In this document: positions 7,685-14,882 of the stretch, piece by piece
Layout: each line of letters starts with the position of its first letter
How positions within the stretch are numbered: the stretch's first letter is position 1
Origin: Methylobacterium bullatum
GTDB taxonomy: Bacteria; Pseudomonadota; Alphaproteobacteria; Rhizobiales; Beijerinckiaceae
Assembly: GCA_902712845.1 (NCBI GenBank)
Contig: LR743504.1
Span: 1,586,001-1,650,000, forward strand
DNA: 64,000 nt
Direction of reading: 5' to 3'
Notes under the pieces: model-generated
Databases searched by the model: none
Told to the model about the DNA's origin: nothing
The model's input: only the letters and a program-made list of their open reading frames with translations
Made by a program: the position numbers and the translations under genes

Positions 7685-8857
7685 TCAGCGCGCGGCGCCC
7701 ACCGTGTCGGCCATGCGGGCGTCGCGGGTGCCGAGCGGCTGTTCGCGTCCCACAGTGGTGTCGATCTCGGTCTGGTGCTCCATCTCGGCGTTGATCTCGG
7801 CACCGAGCAGCACGATCGTGGTCGAGATCCAGATCCAGGTCATGAAGCCGACGACGGCGCCGAGGGACCCATAGGTCTCGTTGTACTTGCCGAAATTCGA
7901 GACGTACCAGGAAAAGCCCAACGAGCCCGCGAGCCAGAGCACGCCGGCGATGGCGCTGCCCCAGGTCACCCAGCGCCAGCGCGGCGCGTCCCGGCTCGGA
8001 CCGTAGCGGTAGAGCAGGGCGAGACCGGCGAGCACCGCCAGCAGTAGCACCGGCCAGCGCAGGAGCGAGATGTACCAAGCCTCCGCGCTGAGACCGACGA
8101 CATTGATCACCGCCGGCACTACGACGATGCCCACCAGCGCCAGTACGATGAAGAGCAGGGCGCCCGCCGTGAAGGCGAGGGAGCGTAGGTTGAGCCAGAA
8201 GAAGTTCCGGGTCTCGCGCTCCTCGTAGACGATGTTGAGGGCCTGGAAGACCGCCTTTATCCCGCCATTGGCGCTCCAGATCGAGAGGCCGAGACCGGTG
8301 AAGAAGGTGAGGCCCAGGGTGGTGTCACCCTTCTCCGCGATGCGCTTCACCTGCTCGCCGATGATGTCGAGGGCACCGGACGGGATCACGCCCTGAAGCG
8401 TTCGGATATGGTCGTTGATGGTGGCGACATCCGCCACCAGCCCGTAGCAGGAAACCAGCGCCGCGATGGCTGGGAAGATCGCCAGGAGGACGTAGAAGGT
8501 CACCCCTGCCGCCACCGAGACGAGGTTGTTCTCGCCGACATCGTGGAAGACCCGCAGGCCGATGTCCTTCCAGCCCTTGGCCGGGATTTCCGAGGGCTTG
8601 GATGCCTGCCGCCCACGTTCGGTTTCGGTCCTGGCGACATGCTTGGCGTCCTGTCCCTCATGGGATGGGGAGGGCTCGCTCGTGCGCGGGGGGGAGGGGG
8701 ACGTGTCCGACAATGACCCGGACGAGGATGAGCGCCCGCCCTTCCTCGGCAGGACGACGAGACCGACGAGCGCCGTCACGAGCCCCAGCGTCCATAGGGT
8801 GGAGCCCGATTGTTCAGGCCCCGCCGCTCGCGCCGCTTCGTGTTGTGGTTCGGCCAT
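7685..8857 (-). CDS. YihY/BrkB family inner-membrane protein
   Basis: This 390-residue protein has the UPF0761/BrkB core from about residue 95: 'VFHDVGENNLVSVAAGVTFYVLLAIFPAIAALVS', 'WSANGGIKAVFQALNIVYEERETRNFFWLN' and 'FGKYNETYGSLGAVVGFMTWIWIS', with about six membrane segments. The family was once labelled ribonuclease BN, which is wrong; its function is unknown. One N-terminal membrane segment (about 20-40) is followed by a Ser/Pro/Glu-rich stretch (about 44-85) whose DNA looks like an inserted palindromic repeat. The C-terminal tail is hydrophilic. Confidence 0.85.
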   Translation of the reverse strand: MAEPQHEAARAAGPEQSGSTLWTLGLVTALVGLVVLPRKGGRSSSSGSLSDTSPSPPRTSEPSPSHEGQDAKHVARTETERGRQASKPSEIPAKGWKDIGLRVFHDVGENNLVSVAAGVTFYVLLAIFPAIAALVSCYGLVADVATINDHIRTLQGVIPSGALDIIGEQVKRIAEKGDTTLGLTFFTGLGLSIWSANGGIKAVFQALNIVYEERETRNFFWLNLRSLAFTAGALLFIVLALVGIVVVPAVINVVGLSAEAWYISLLRWPVLLLAVLAGLALLYRYGPSRDAPRWRWVTWGSAIAGVLWLAGSLGFSWYVSNFGKYNETYGSLGAVVGFMTWIWISTTIVLLGAEINAEMEHQTEIDTTVGREQPLGTRDARMADTVGAAR

Positions 8858-9147
8858 CGGCGGTTCGTCCTATAGGGCGAGGCGTGAATACAATTTCCCT
8901 GCGACAACCTTCCGCCGCGCGGAGGGTTTCATGCCGCGTCCCCAACGGTCTCTCAGTGGACGGAACTGTCTTCCAGCGTACGGAGAAGGCCGGCGGAGCC
9001 GCCGGAACGCCGTTCGGCACGGTGCGTGCTCCCAGGCACGGACTTTCAATCCGTCTGCGGTTATGAGGCGCCACTCGGCGTTTGCCCTCGGCCGCCGTTG
9101 CCCTCACCGTTTTCGCGAAATTTCCCAAACGAGGACACGACCGCCCC

Positions 9148-10974
9148 GTGCCGCACGCGACAGAGCTGATTGCCATCATCGCCCTCGGTCTCGTGCTGGC
9201 CTTCGCCTGCGGGATGCTGGCTCAACGCCTGCGGCTGCCTCCCCTGGTCGGTTATCTCCTCGCCGGCGTGCTCGTGGGGCCGTACACGCCCGGCTTCGTC
9301 GGCAACAGCCAGCTCGCGAGTCAGCTCGCCGAGATCGGCGTGATCCTGCTGATGTTCGGGGTCGGCCTGCACTTCTCGATCAAGGACCTGATGGCGGTGC
9401 GCACCATCGCCCTTCCGGGCGCGATCGTGCAGATCGTGGCCGCCACCGCCATGGGTGGGCTGCTGGCGCATCTCTGGGGCTGGGGCATCGGCGCGGGTCT
9501 CGTCTTCGGCCTCGCCTTGTCGGTGGCGAGTACCGTGGTGCTGCTGCGGGCGCTGGAGGAGCGTCGCCTCCTCGACAGCGACAAGGGCCGCATCGCGGTG
9601 GGATGGCTCATCGTCGAGGATCTGGCGATGGTCCTCGCCCTGGTCCTGCTCCCCGCCCTCGCGCCATCCCTCGGCGGAGTTGGCGACGGCGCGGCCCACC
9701 ATGTGGGGGACGGCAACATCTGGCTCACCCTGGCGCTGACGCTGGCCAAGGTCGCGGTGTTCGCCCTGGTGATGCTGGTGGGCGGGCGCCGCGTGGTGCC
9801 CTGGCTCCTCGATCAGGCGGCGCGCACCGGCTCGCGTGAGCTCTTCACCCTGGCGGTCCTCGCCCTCGCGCTCGGCATTGCCTTCGGTTCGGCCGAACTC
9901 TTCGGGGTCTCCTTCGCGCTGGGCGCCTTCTTCGCCGGCATGGTGCTGGCCGAATCCGACCTGAGCCATCAGGCGGCGGCCGATTCCCTGCCGCTGCAGG
10001 ATGCTTTCGCGGTTCTGTTCTTCGTCTCCGTGGGCATGCTGTTCGACCCCGGCATCCTCCTCCGCGAGCCGCTCTCGGTGCTCGCCGTCCTCGGCATCAT
10101 CCTCCTCGGCAAGTCCATCGCCGCGGTGGCGATCGTCCTGGCGTTCAAGCATCCCATCGGCACGGCCCTCACCATCGCGGCGAGTCTGGCGCAGATCGGC
10201 GAGTTCTCGTTCATCCTGGTCAGCCTCGGGCTCTCGCTGAAGCTGCTCCCCACCGAGGGGCGCGATCTCATCCTCGGCGGCGCCATCCTCTCCATCACTC
10301 TCAATCCGCTGTTCTTCGTCCTGGCCGACCGGGCGACGCGTTTCTTCTCCGAGCGGCCGGATCTCGCCGCTCGGTTCGAGCGGCGAGGTGCTGCGGCGAT
10401 GGCCGTCACCGAGGAGGCCAAACCTCATCGCGGCCACGCCATCGTCATCGGCTACGGCCGTGTCGGCAGCACCATCGCCAATGCCTTCGCCACCTGGGAC
10501 ATGCCCTACCTCGTGATCGACCGCGACCGCCGCCGCGTCCTCGACCTGCGCAAGGACGGCGTCGAGGCGGTGTTCGGGGACGCCACCGCGCCGGGTATCC
10601 TCGAAGCGGCCGATATCGGACAGGCGAAGCTCATCGTGATCGCGTCGCCCGAACCGCATACGGCGCGGCGCCTCGTCGAACTCGCCCGCGAGGCCAATCC
10701 CGGCATCGACACGCTGGTGCGCACCCACAACGACGGCGAGCGGCGCCATTTCGAGGAGCAGCGCGTCGGCCTCGTCCTCATGGCCGAGCGCGAACTCGCC
10801 TACGGGATGACGCTCTATGCCCTGCGCAGCCTCGGGCTGAAGGAGGGCGAAGCGCGCATCTTCGTCGACAGCACCCGCGTGGAAAGCCGCTCGGCTCCCG
10901 TGGAGGCCGAGATCGACCAGGGCGCGCCGGAACTGCGCCCGCACAAGTCGGACGCGGTGGAAGGGAAGGGGTAG
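9148..10974 (+). CDS. YbaL/KefB-like monovalent cation:proton antiporter (CPA2) with TrkA-N domain
   Basis: I prefer GTG 9148 as start because the protein then begins (M)PHATELIAII, aligning residue for residue with the start of E. coli YbaL; an ATG at 9082 would add 22 unrelated residues. About 608 residues: 12-13 membrane segments (about 1-385) with 'PLVGYLLAGVLVGPYTPGF' and the CPA2 ion-path region 'AFFAGMVLAESDLSHQAA', then a cytosolic TrkA-N Rossmann domain (HAIVIGYGRVGSTIANAF) that binds NAD(H) and gates transport. It exports K+ or Na+ in exchange for protons. No ancillary KefF-like gene is adjacent. Confidence 0.9.
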   Translation: MPHATELIAIIALGLVLAFACGMLAQRLRLPPLVGYLLAGVLVGPYTPGFVGNSQLASQLAEIGVILLMFGVGLHFSIKDLMAVRTIALPGAIVQIVAATAMGGLLAHLWGWGIGAGLVFGLALSVASTVVLLRALEERRLLDSDKGRIAVGWLIVEDLAMVLALVLLPALAPSLGGVGDGAAHHVGDGNIWLTLALTLAKVAVFALVMLVGGRRVVPWLLDQAARTGSRELFTLAVLALALGIAFGSAELFGVSFALGAFFAGMVLAESDLSHQAAADSLPLQDAFAVLFFVSVGMLFDPGILLREPLSVLAVLGIILLGKSIAAVAIVLAFKHPIGTALTIAASLAQIGEFSFILVSLGLSLKLLPTEGRDLILGGAILSITLNPLFFVLADRATRFFSERPDLAARFERRGAAAMAVTEEAKPHRGHAIVIGYGRVGSTIANAFATWDMPYLVIDRDRRRVLDLRKDGVEAVFGDATAPGILEAADIGQAKLIVIASPEPHTARRLVELAREANPGIDTLVRTHNDGERRHFEEQRVGLVLMAERELAYGMTLYALRSLGLKEGEARIFVDSTRVESRSAPVEAEIDQGAPELRPHKSDAVEGKG

Positions 10975-11071
10975 GTGCGCGGCTCCTCCCGTCGGCTATG
11001 CAAGACGGGAACGAGCCGGCGGCGGCATCCCGGCCGGTGAACCGACCTTGAGGGTCGCGGTCATCCGCGCC

Positions 11072-12022
11072 TCAGCCTGGTGCGGACAAGGCGCTCTTCG
11101 GCAGCAGCATGTGGACGCCCTTGTTGCCGTCGACCGTCTGCGTGATGCGCAGATTGCCGGCCAACGAGCACAGCATGTAGGCCTGATTGCGGGTCAGTCC
11201 GCTGCGTGCGCAGACGTGACGGACCATCTCGCGCACCGCCTGGCGCATGGCCTCGTCGAGGCTCTCATGCAGGCCGATCGTCATGAGATCGGTGGGCGTC
11301 TCGGCGAAGGGCCACGCATAGTCGAGATCCTTGCGCACGGTGAGCCGGAAGGTGCCCGAAAGCCCCGTCTCGAGGGCCGTGATGCAGACCTCGCCGTCGC
11401 CCTGCACGCCGTGGCCGTCCCCGGCATAGAATCCGGCGCCGGGATTGAAGACGGGCAGATAGAGCGACGTGCCGACCTTGAGCTCCTTGTTGTCCATGTT
11501 TCCGCCGAAGGCGCGGGGGACCGGAGAGCCGACCCTCCCCCAGGCGGCGGGAGGCGCCGTGCCCATGATCCCGAAGAACGGATCGAGGGGCAGCTCGGCG
11601 CCCCAGGGCAGGATCGCGACGGCGCGGGCGACGTCGATGTCGGGATGGATCGTCTCGTAGTCGGTGAACTCGTCCGGCAGGGTGCCGAGCAGGGGCAGGA
11701 TCGCCACGAAGCCCCAATCCATGCGGAATTTGAGATCGAGGATGTCGACCTGGAGCACGTCGCCGGGTTCGGCCCCGCGGACATGGACCGGGCCGGTGAC
11801 GAAATGCGGCCCGGGGCCGGAGGCGAGGGTGTCGAGGGCGGCGAGATAATCGGCCGGCACCCGGTCCGGGTCGGGATGGAGGGATTCCCGTCCGCCGGCC
11901 GGAAACGAATGGAGCGTGACGGTATCGCCGGACTCGATCTCCAGGACCGGCGGCAGAGCGGCGTCAAAATAGCCGAGCACCATCCTGTCGGGTGTCGCGG
12001 GAATCTCGTGATGCGTCGGCAT
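11072..12022 (-). CDS. fmdA: Acetamidase/formamidase family protein
   Basis: This 316-residue protein matches the FmdA/AmdA family, which hydrolyses formamide or acetamide to ammonia and the acid. Visible signatures are the N-terminal 'GDTVTLHSFPAGG', the central 'HFVTGPVHVRGAEPGDVLQVDILDL', 'NPGAGFYAGDGHGVQGDGEVC' and the 'ETGLSGTFRLTVRKDL' strand. It is cytosolic, for nitrogen scavenging. Such genes often follow UrtABCDE-like amide transporters; here only a decayed piece of the ATPase gene remains upstream on the same strand, so this amidase may be orphaned. The choice of formamide or acetamide cannot be made from sequence. Confidence 0.88.
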   Translation of the reverse strand: MPTHHEIPATPDRMVLGYFDAALPPVLEIESGDTVTLHSFPAGGRESLHPDPDRVPADYLAALDTLASGPGPHFVTGPVHVRGAEPGDVLQVDILDLKFRMDWGFVAILPLLGTLPDEFTDYETIHPDIDVARAVAILPWGAELPLDPFFGIMGTAPPAAWGRVGSPVPRAFGGNMDNKELKVGTSLYLPVFNPGAGFYAGDGHGVQGDGEVCITALETGLSGTFRLTVRKDLDYAWPFAETPTDLMTIGLHESLDEAMRQAVREMVRHVCARSGLTRNQAYMLCSLAGNLRITQTVDGNKGVHMLLPKSALSAPG

Positions 12023-12059
12023 GAGGGATCCTTTCGGCGATCTGATGGGACGCGGGTCG

Positions 12060-12353
12060 GACGGCGATGTGCCGATCGAGGGCGGCGTGGCCCGAGCGCT
12101 CCCGTGAGCCCCGTTCGACCACCCCGCCGCGCGTGAGCACGGCGAAGCAATCGGCGAGCCGGAGCGCGACTTCGCGATACTGCTCCACGAAGACCACGGT
12201 GATCCGGCTTTCGATCGTCGAGACGATGGAGGGCCGGATGCCCTCGGTCGAAGAGGACGAGGCGGGAACGGGAGCCTGAGCGTGCGGGCGATGGCGACCT
12301 GCCGCGTCCTCCCGGCGGGCGAGTCTGCGCCGGCCGATGCGCCCGGCCATGCG
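12060..12353 (-). pseudogene. Remnant of a branched-chain amide/urea ABC transporter ATPase (UrtE/LivF-like)
   Basis: Pieces of one ATPase appear in different frames: 'RQVAIARTL' (after the signature motif), 'RLVLFD' (Walker B), then, after what looks like loss of about 8 bases, 'TEGIRPSIVSTIESRI' and 'TVVFVEQYREVALRLADCFAVLTRGGVVERG' (switch His region replaced by VEQY, as in UrtE/LivF). The Walker A half is absent. It lies just upstream of fmdA in the same direction. The rest of 12354-12560 shows nothing I can assign. Confidence 0.7.
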
Positions 12354-12560
12354 CGCCCGCGATGACCGCGCCGACGGGGCGGCCGGACAGGAGAGGGAGA
12401 CTACTCATGCGGGCATGGATTGCCGCCGAGCCCCGTAGCGTTCCCGAACATCGGCAGCGTGGCGACATCCCCCGGCCGCCCGGGCATCTCATCGAACGTC
12501 CCATGGCCAACGACCTTGTTGCGCGCGGCCACGGCTTGGGTTAGGTGTCGTCCACGGTCA

Positions 12561-12637
12561 GCACCCGTAGCTCAGCTGGATAGAGCGTTGCCCTCCGAAG
12601 GCAAAGGTCACACGTTCGAATCGTGTCGGGTGCGCCA
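12561..12637 (+). tRNA. tRNA-Arg(CCG)
   Basis: Complete cloverleaf: acceptor arms GCACCCG and CGGGTGC followed by G-CCA, D-arm GCTCAGCTGGATAGAGC, anticodon stem TTGCC/GGCAA around loop CTCCGAA (anticodon CCG), T-arm ACACG-TTCGAAT-CGTGT. Its 3' half is the left attachment site of the 18-kb element, so the last 49 tRNA bases are supplied by the element's repeat copy. Confidence 0.97.
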
Positions 12638-12639
12638 AT
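12589..12639 (+). repeat. attL of the 18-kb integrated element
   Basis: These 51 bases, running from the anticodon arm to two bases past the CCA of tRNA-Arg, are repeated identically at 30562-30612. A direct repeat covering a tRNA 3' end, with an integrase gene just inside the far copy, is the classical attachment-site arrangement. Confidence 0.95.
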
Positions 12640-12685
12640 CTTTTCAATGTTTTAGCAGGTTTTGACGGCGCCTCTACGGTGGTTT

Positions 12686-12705
12686 GTGTCACCGCAGTGT
12701 CACCA
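12686..12705 (+). promoter_or_regulatory. Left arm-type integrase site (paired GTGTCACC)
   Basis: Two GTGTCACC octamers at 12686 and 12697 (11-bp pitch) lie 47 bases inside attL. The same pair in the same orientation occurs at 30416-30435 near the other end. Paired short repeats close to both att cores are typical of the arm sites bound by a tyrosine integrase N-terminal domain. Confidence 0.6.
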
Positions 12706-12770
12706 GAAGCTAGCGGACTTGATTGCTATGATTCGACAATTTTAGAAACCGTGCTTCTTTTTTCGGCCAT

Positions 12771-12800
12771 AAAAAGACCCCAGGCCGACTGAGCCTGGGG
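12771..12800 (-). terminator. Terminator at the left end of the element
   Basis: Perfect 8-bp stem CCCCAGGC/GCCTGGGG (12778-12785 with 12793-12800) with a 7-nt loop, followed on the minus strand by CTTTTT. It would stop leftward transcripts from the head-gene operon before they reach the host tRNA. Confidence 0.75.
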
Positions 12801-12823
12801 CGAAACCGTCAACGAGTAGAAGC

Positions 12824-13498
12824 TTGCCGAGCCTTCGCGGCTGGCTTGCAAAGTGGCATCTGAATCGACATGCGATGCTCTCCTTGACGAGAGGGCGAGA
12901 GATTTCCCGCCTGCTCCTCATCGATTATGAAGTTGGTGTTCGCAACAAACAGTATCAAGGCCGATTGATGATTAAGGATGCCAGTGAGGCTGCTGATCAA
13001 AGGGCGATACTAAGCTTACTTAGAGCAAGTCTTCGTCGTTATGCATTCGTATTTACAGCGATAGGTGCATTCTTCACAGGGGCAAATGTCATACATCAAA
13101 TGTATATCCGTTCAATAGAGCGGGCAACGATGCTGTCTCTGAATCCAACTCTTGTTGAAAAACAAGAACTTTTGCGTAAAAATAGCGACGGCGGTAAAGA
13201 CTATAAGATTGCAAGCAATAAATCGGACGATTTTGCGGTAGCGTTGGCTGTCTTGATGAATTATTACGAAGCAACAGCTAATATGGTCGAGAACTATGCC
13301 CTTATTGGTCCCGTCGTCCGTGGCGAGTTAAAATGTCCCCTAAATAAGCATGCTAAAATTTTTCTACTTGGACAAAGCCGAGAAGGGTCCTGGAAAACGG
13401 ACGGAGCTTTTTTCACTCCTGATCAGTATAAAATGACAAGAAAGCTCTACAAATCACTAAGTGACGCTGATCGCGAATGTGCACCTGCCTATAAATAA
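12824..13498 (+). CDS. Low-GC membrane-anchored protein of unknown function (moron-like)
   Basis: An AT-rich gene pointing against the head operon at the element's left edge. The longest frame has 224 residues; the real start may be 12875 (MLSLTRG) or 12968 (MIKDASE). One membrane segment is visible (about residues 75-92, FVFTAIGAFFTGANVIHQ). The C-terminal half has 'VLMNYYEATANMVENYALIGPVVRGEL', faintly recalling DUF4760-type proteins, but I would not name it. Codon use differs sharply from the head genes, indicating separate acquisition. Position and composition fit an accessory cargo gene. Confidence 0.55.
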   Translation: MPSLRGWLAKWHLNRHAMLSLTRGREISRLLLIDYEVGVRNKQYQGRLMIKDASEAADQRAILSLLRASLRRYAFVFTAIGAFFTGANVIHQMYIRSIERATMLSLNPTLVEKQELLRKNSDGGKDYKIASNKSDDFAVALAVLMNYYEATANMVENYALIGPVVRGELKCPLNKHAKIFLLGQSREGSWKTDGAFFTPDQYKMTRKLYKSLSDADRECAPAYK

Positions 13499-13603
13499 GT
13501 AAATTTACTTTGTAGATATTTCGTTGCTATATTAATTTAGAGTTCTCGGGCCGCGGCGTCTAATAAGGCGACGGCTTAAATTTGTTCGACAGGATGCGGT
13601 TGA

Positions 13604-13763
13604 CTAGTGCTGCTGCGGCGACTGTTGTGTCGCTACGCACCACGTTGGATCGAAGTCTTCCACGTCGTAGGCCGAGCGCTGGCCGCCGGCGGCATCTGCG
13701 CGACCCATCGCCATTGCAGCTGCCACCAGGGCGTCGATCGCCTGCGTGCTCTTCTTCAAGCTG
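13604..13763 (-). pseudogene. Detached 3' fragment of a second TerL gene
   Basis: Read on the minus strand this encodes KKSTQAIDALVAAAMAMGR... ending DVEDFDPTWCVATQQSPQQH-stop, closely matching the last 40 or so residues of the intact TerL (14883-16493) but with many base changes and a longer tail. It is not a recent copy: the two 3' ends have diverged. It abuts the truncated tail-tip gene, marking a recombination joint. The sequence from 13499 to 13603 is AT-rich and empty. Confidence 0.8.
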
Positions 13764-14235
13764 ATCGGGCGTCGAGAGCATCAGCCAGCACTCGCCCGCC
13801 CGGAGGGATCGGGCTGCTGATCGCCGCAGTCGCCAGCGCTGTCGGTACGCCCGCGGCCGCCGCTCCCGTGATACCGATGGCCCCGAGCAGGTTGGCCGCA
13901 TAGAACTGGCCCGCGGCGATGGCGGCCACAGTCACCGCGATCAGCAGGACGTTTTTCAAAGCGTCGCCCTGCGGGACGATTCGAATGAGGACGTGCATCC
14001 CGGCCTTGGCGCGGACGCGGTGCCAATTTTCGGCCTCAACGGGATGGCCGTTGACCGTGACGCGGACGTAGCTCGCTCCCATTTCGCGGGCCAGAGGCAG
14101 TGCCTCGTCTATCATCTCGGCAATGGTCTGGCCCGGCAGAACGGTGAGTTCGACGCGATCCCGCGTCGGGTCCAGGACGTGCGGCAGGCCGATGATGCGG
14201 ATGGGGTCCGGTGCGGTCTCAAGCTGCATCAGCAT
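13756..14235 (-). CDS. Truncated tail-tip (TipJ-like) protein, N-terminal stub
   Basis: 159 residues beginning MLMQLETAPDPIRIIGLPHVLDPTRDRVELTVLPGQ, a small ubiquitin-like beta domain with 'VRVTVNGHPVEAENWHRV', followed by 'PQGDALKNVLLIAVTVAAIAAGQFYAANLL', a hydrophobic Ala-rich stretch. This is how large TipJ-family host-specificity tail proteins start; the normal length is over 1000 residues. The frame ends a few codons into the TerL fragment, so the remainder has been lost. It overlaps the upstream gene by 17 bases. The product may be dead or may act as a small adaptor. Confidence 0.6.
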   Translation of the reverse strand: MLMQLETAPDPIRIIGLPHVLDPTRDRVELTVLPGQTIAEMIDEALPLAREMGASYVRVTVNGHPVEAENWHRVRAKAGMHVLIRIVPQGDALKNVLLIAVTVAAIAAGQFYAANLLGAIGITGAAAAGVPTALATAAISSPIPPGGRVLADALDARSA

Positions 14236-14869
14236 GCACTCCCACGATCGGCTCGTCCCAGCGGTGGACGATGTGGGTCGAGATGCCGTCTCGCGTCACG
14301 CTGGTGAGCTGGACGAATCCGCCGATGATGGCCTCCGGGTGTCGGCGCTGCATCTCGATGGCCCGCACGCCCCAACGGGCCGGATCAAGCTCGTCGCCTG
14401 ACGTGACATCGCCGTAGGCCTCATGGAATTCGGCCTGGATCTCCGGGGTGCTCGGCCACAGTGAACAATCGCCGTGGGTGAGTGCGACCCATGGTTCTGC
14501 GATGCGCTCGCAGGTGGTGACGCTGAAGGCGTCGGGCCCAGTGGTCTCGGAGAGGCCGGCGACTACTAGAAGCACTTCGGGCGTACCTTCACCGATGAAG
14601 ACGTGTGATGCCTCGCCCACCGCCTTGCTGAGCAGGGTCGGCGCCCACCGCTTAAGCTCATCGTAGGTGGTCACCGACAGCAGTAGGTTCGATAGAATCA
14701 GCGGCGACCACATCAGGCTGCCACTCGTCGCGATCACCGCGTTGAGGTGCGGGACCGGAAACGCCTTGCAGGTGCTGGCCGCGTAGCGCGAGCCGTCCCG
14801 GCACGTAGCGCCGTCGGTCAGCATGTGGACCGAATCGCTCTGCTTGATGACGTTGATGGCTGTCATGGT
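14219..14869 (-). CDS. Phage tail-tip-associated protein, possible Ntn-hydrolase fold
   Basis: The preferred start MTAINVIKQSDSVHMLTDGAT (14869 region; the frame is open to 14926) gives about 216 residues. Proteins of this look, with an N-terminal 'HMLTDGA' strand-turn and 'PHLNAVIATSGS', resemble HslV/Ntn-type folds and in alphaproteobacterial prophages sit beside tail-tip genes; that link is from memory. The function is unknown. Here it follows TerL directly and precedes the TipJ stub, with no tail tube, tape measure or chaperone genes between. Confidence 0.5.
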   Translation of the reverse strand, partial: TMTAINVIKQSDSVHMLTDGATCRDGSRYAASTCKAFPVPHLNAVIATSGSLMWSPLILSNLLLSVTTYDELKRWAPTLLSKAVGEASHVFIGEGTPEVLLVVAGLSETTGPDAFSVTTCERIAEPWVALTHGDCSLWPSTPEIQAEFHEAYGDVTSGDELDPARWGVRAIEMQRRHPEAIIGGFVQLTSVTRDGISTHIVHRWDEPIVGVHADAA

Positions 14870-14882
14870 CGTTCCTTCGGGC

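Noticed and set aside
8990-9062. tRNA-like sequence upstream of the antiporter gene
   Set aside because: No cloverleaf can be drawn with proper acceptor and T-arms.
9061-10944. 627-residue minus-strand open frame opposite the antiporter gene
   Set aside because: Rich in Glu/His/Asp/Gly in the way antisense frames of membrane proteins are; no domain.
12362-12544. Short open frames between the transporter relic and tRNA-Arg
   Set aside because: No protein character; probably further decayed transporter DNA, but I could not match it.
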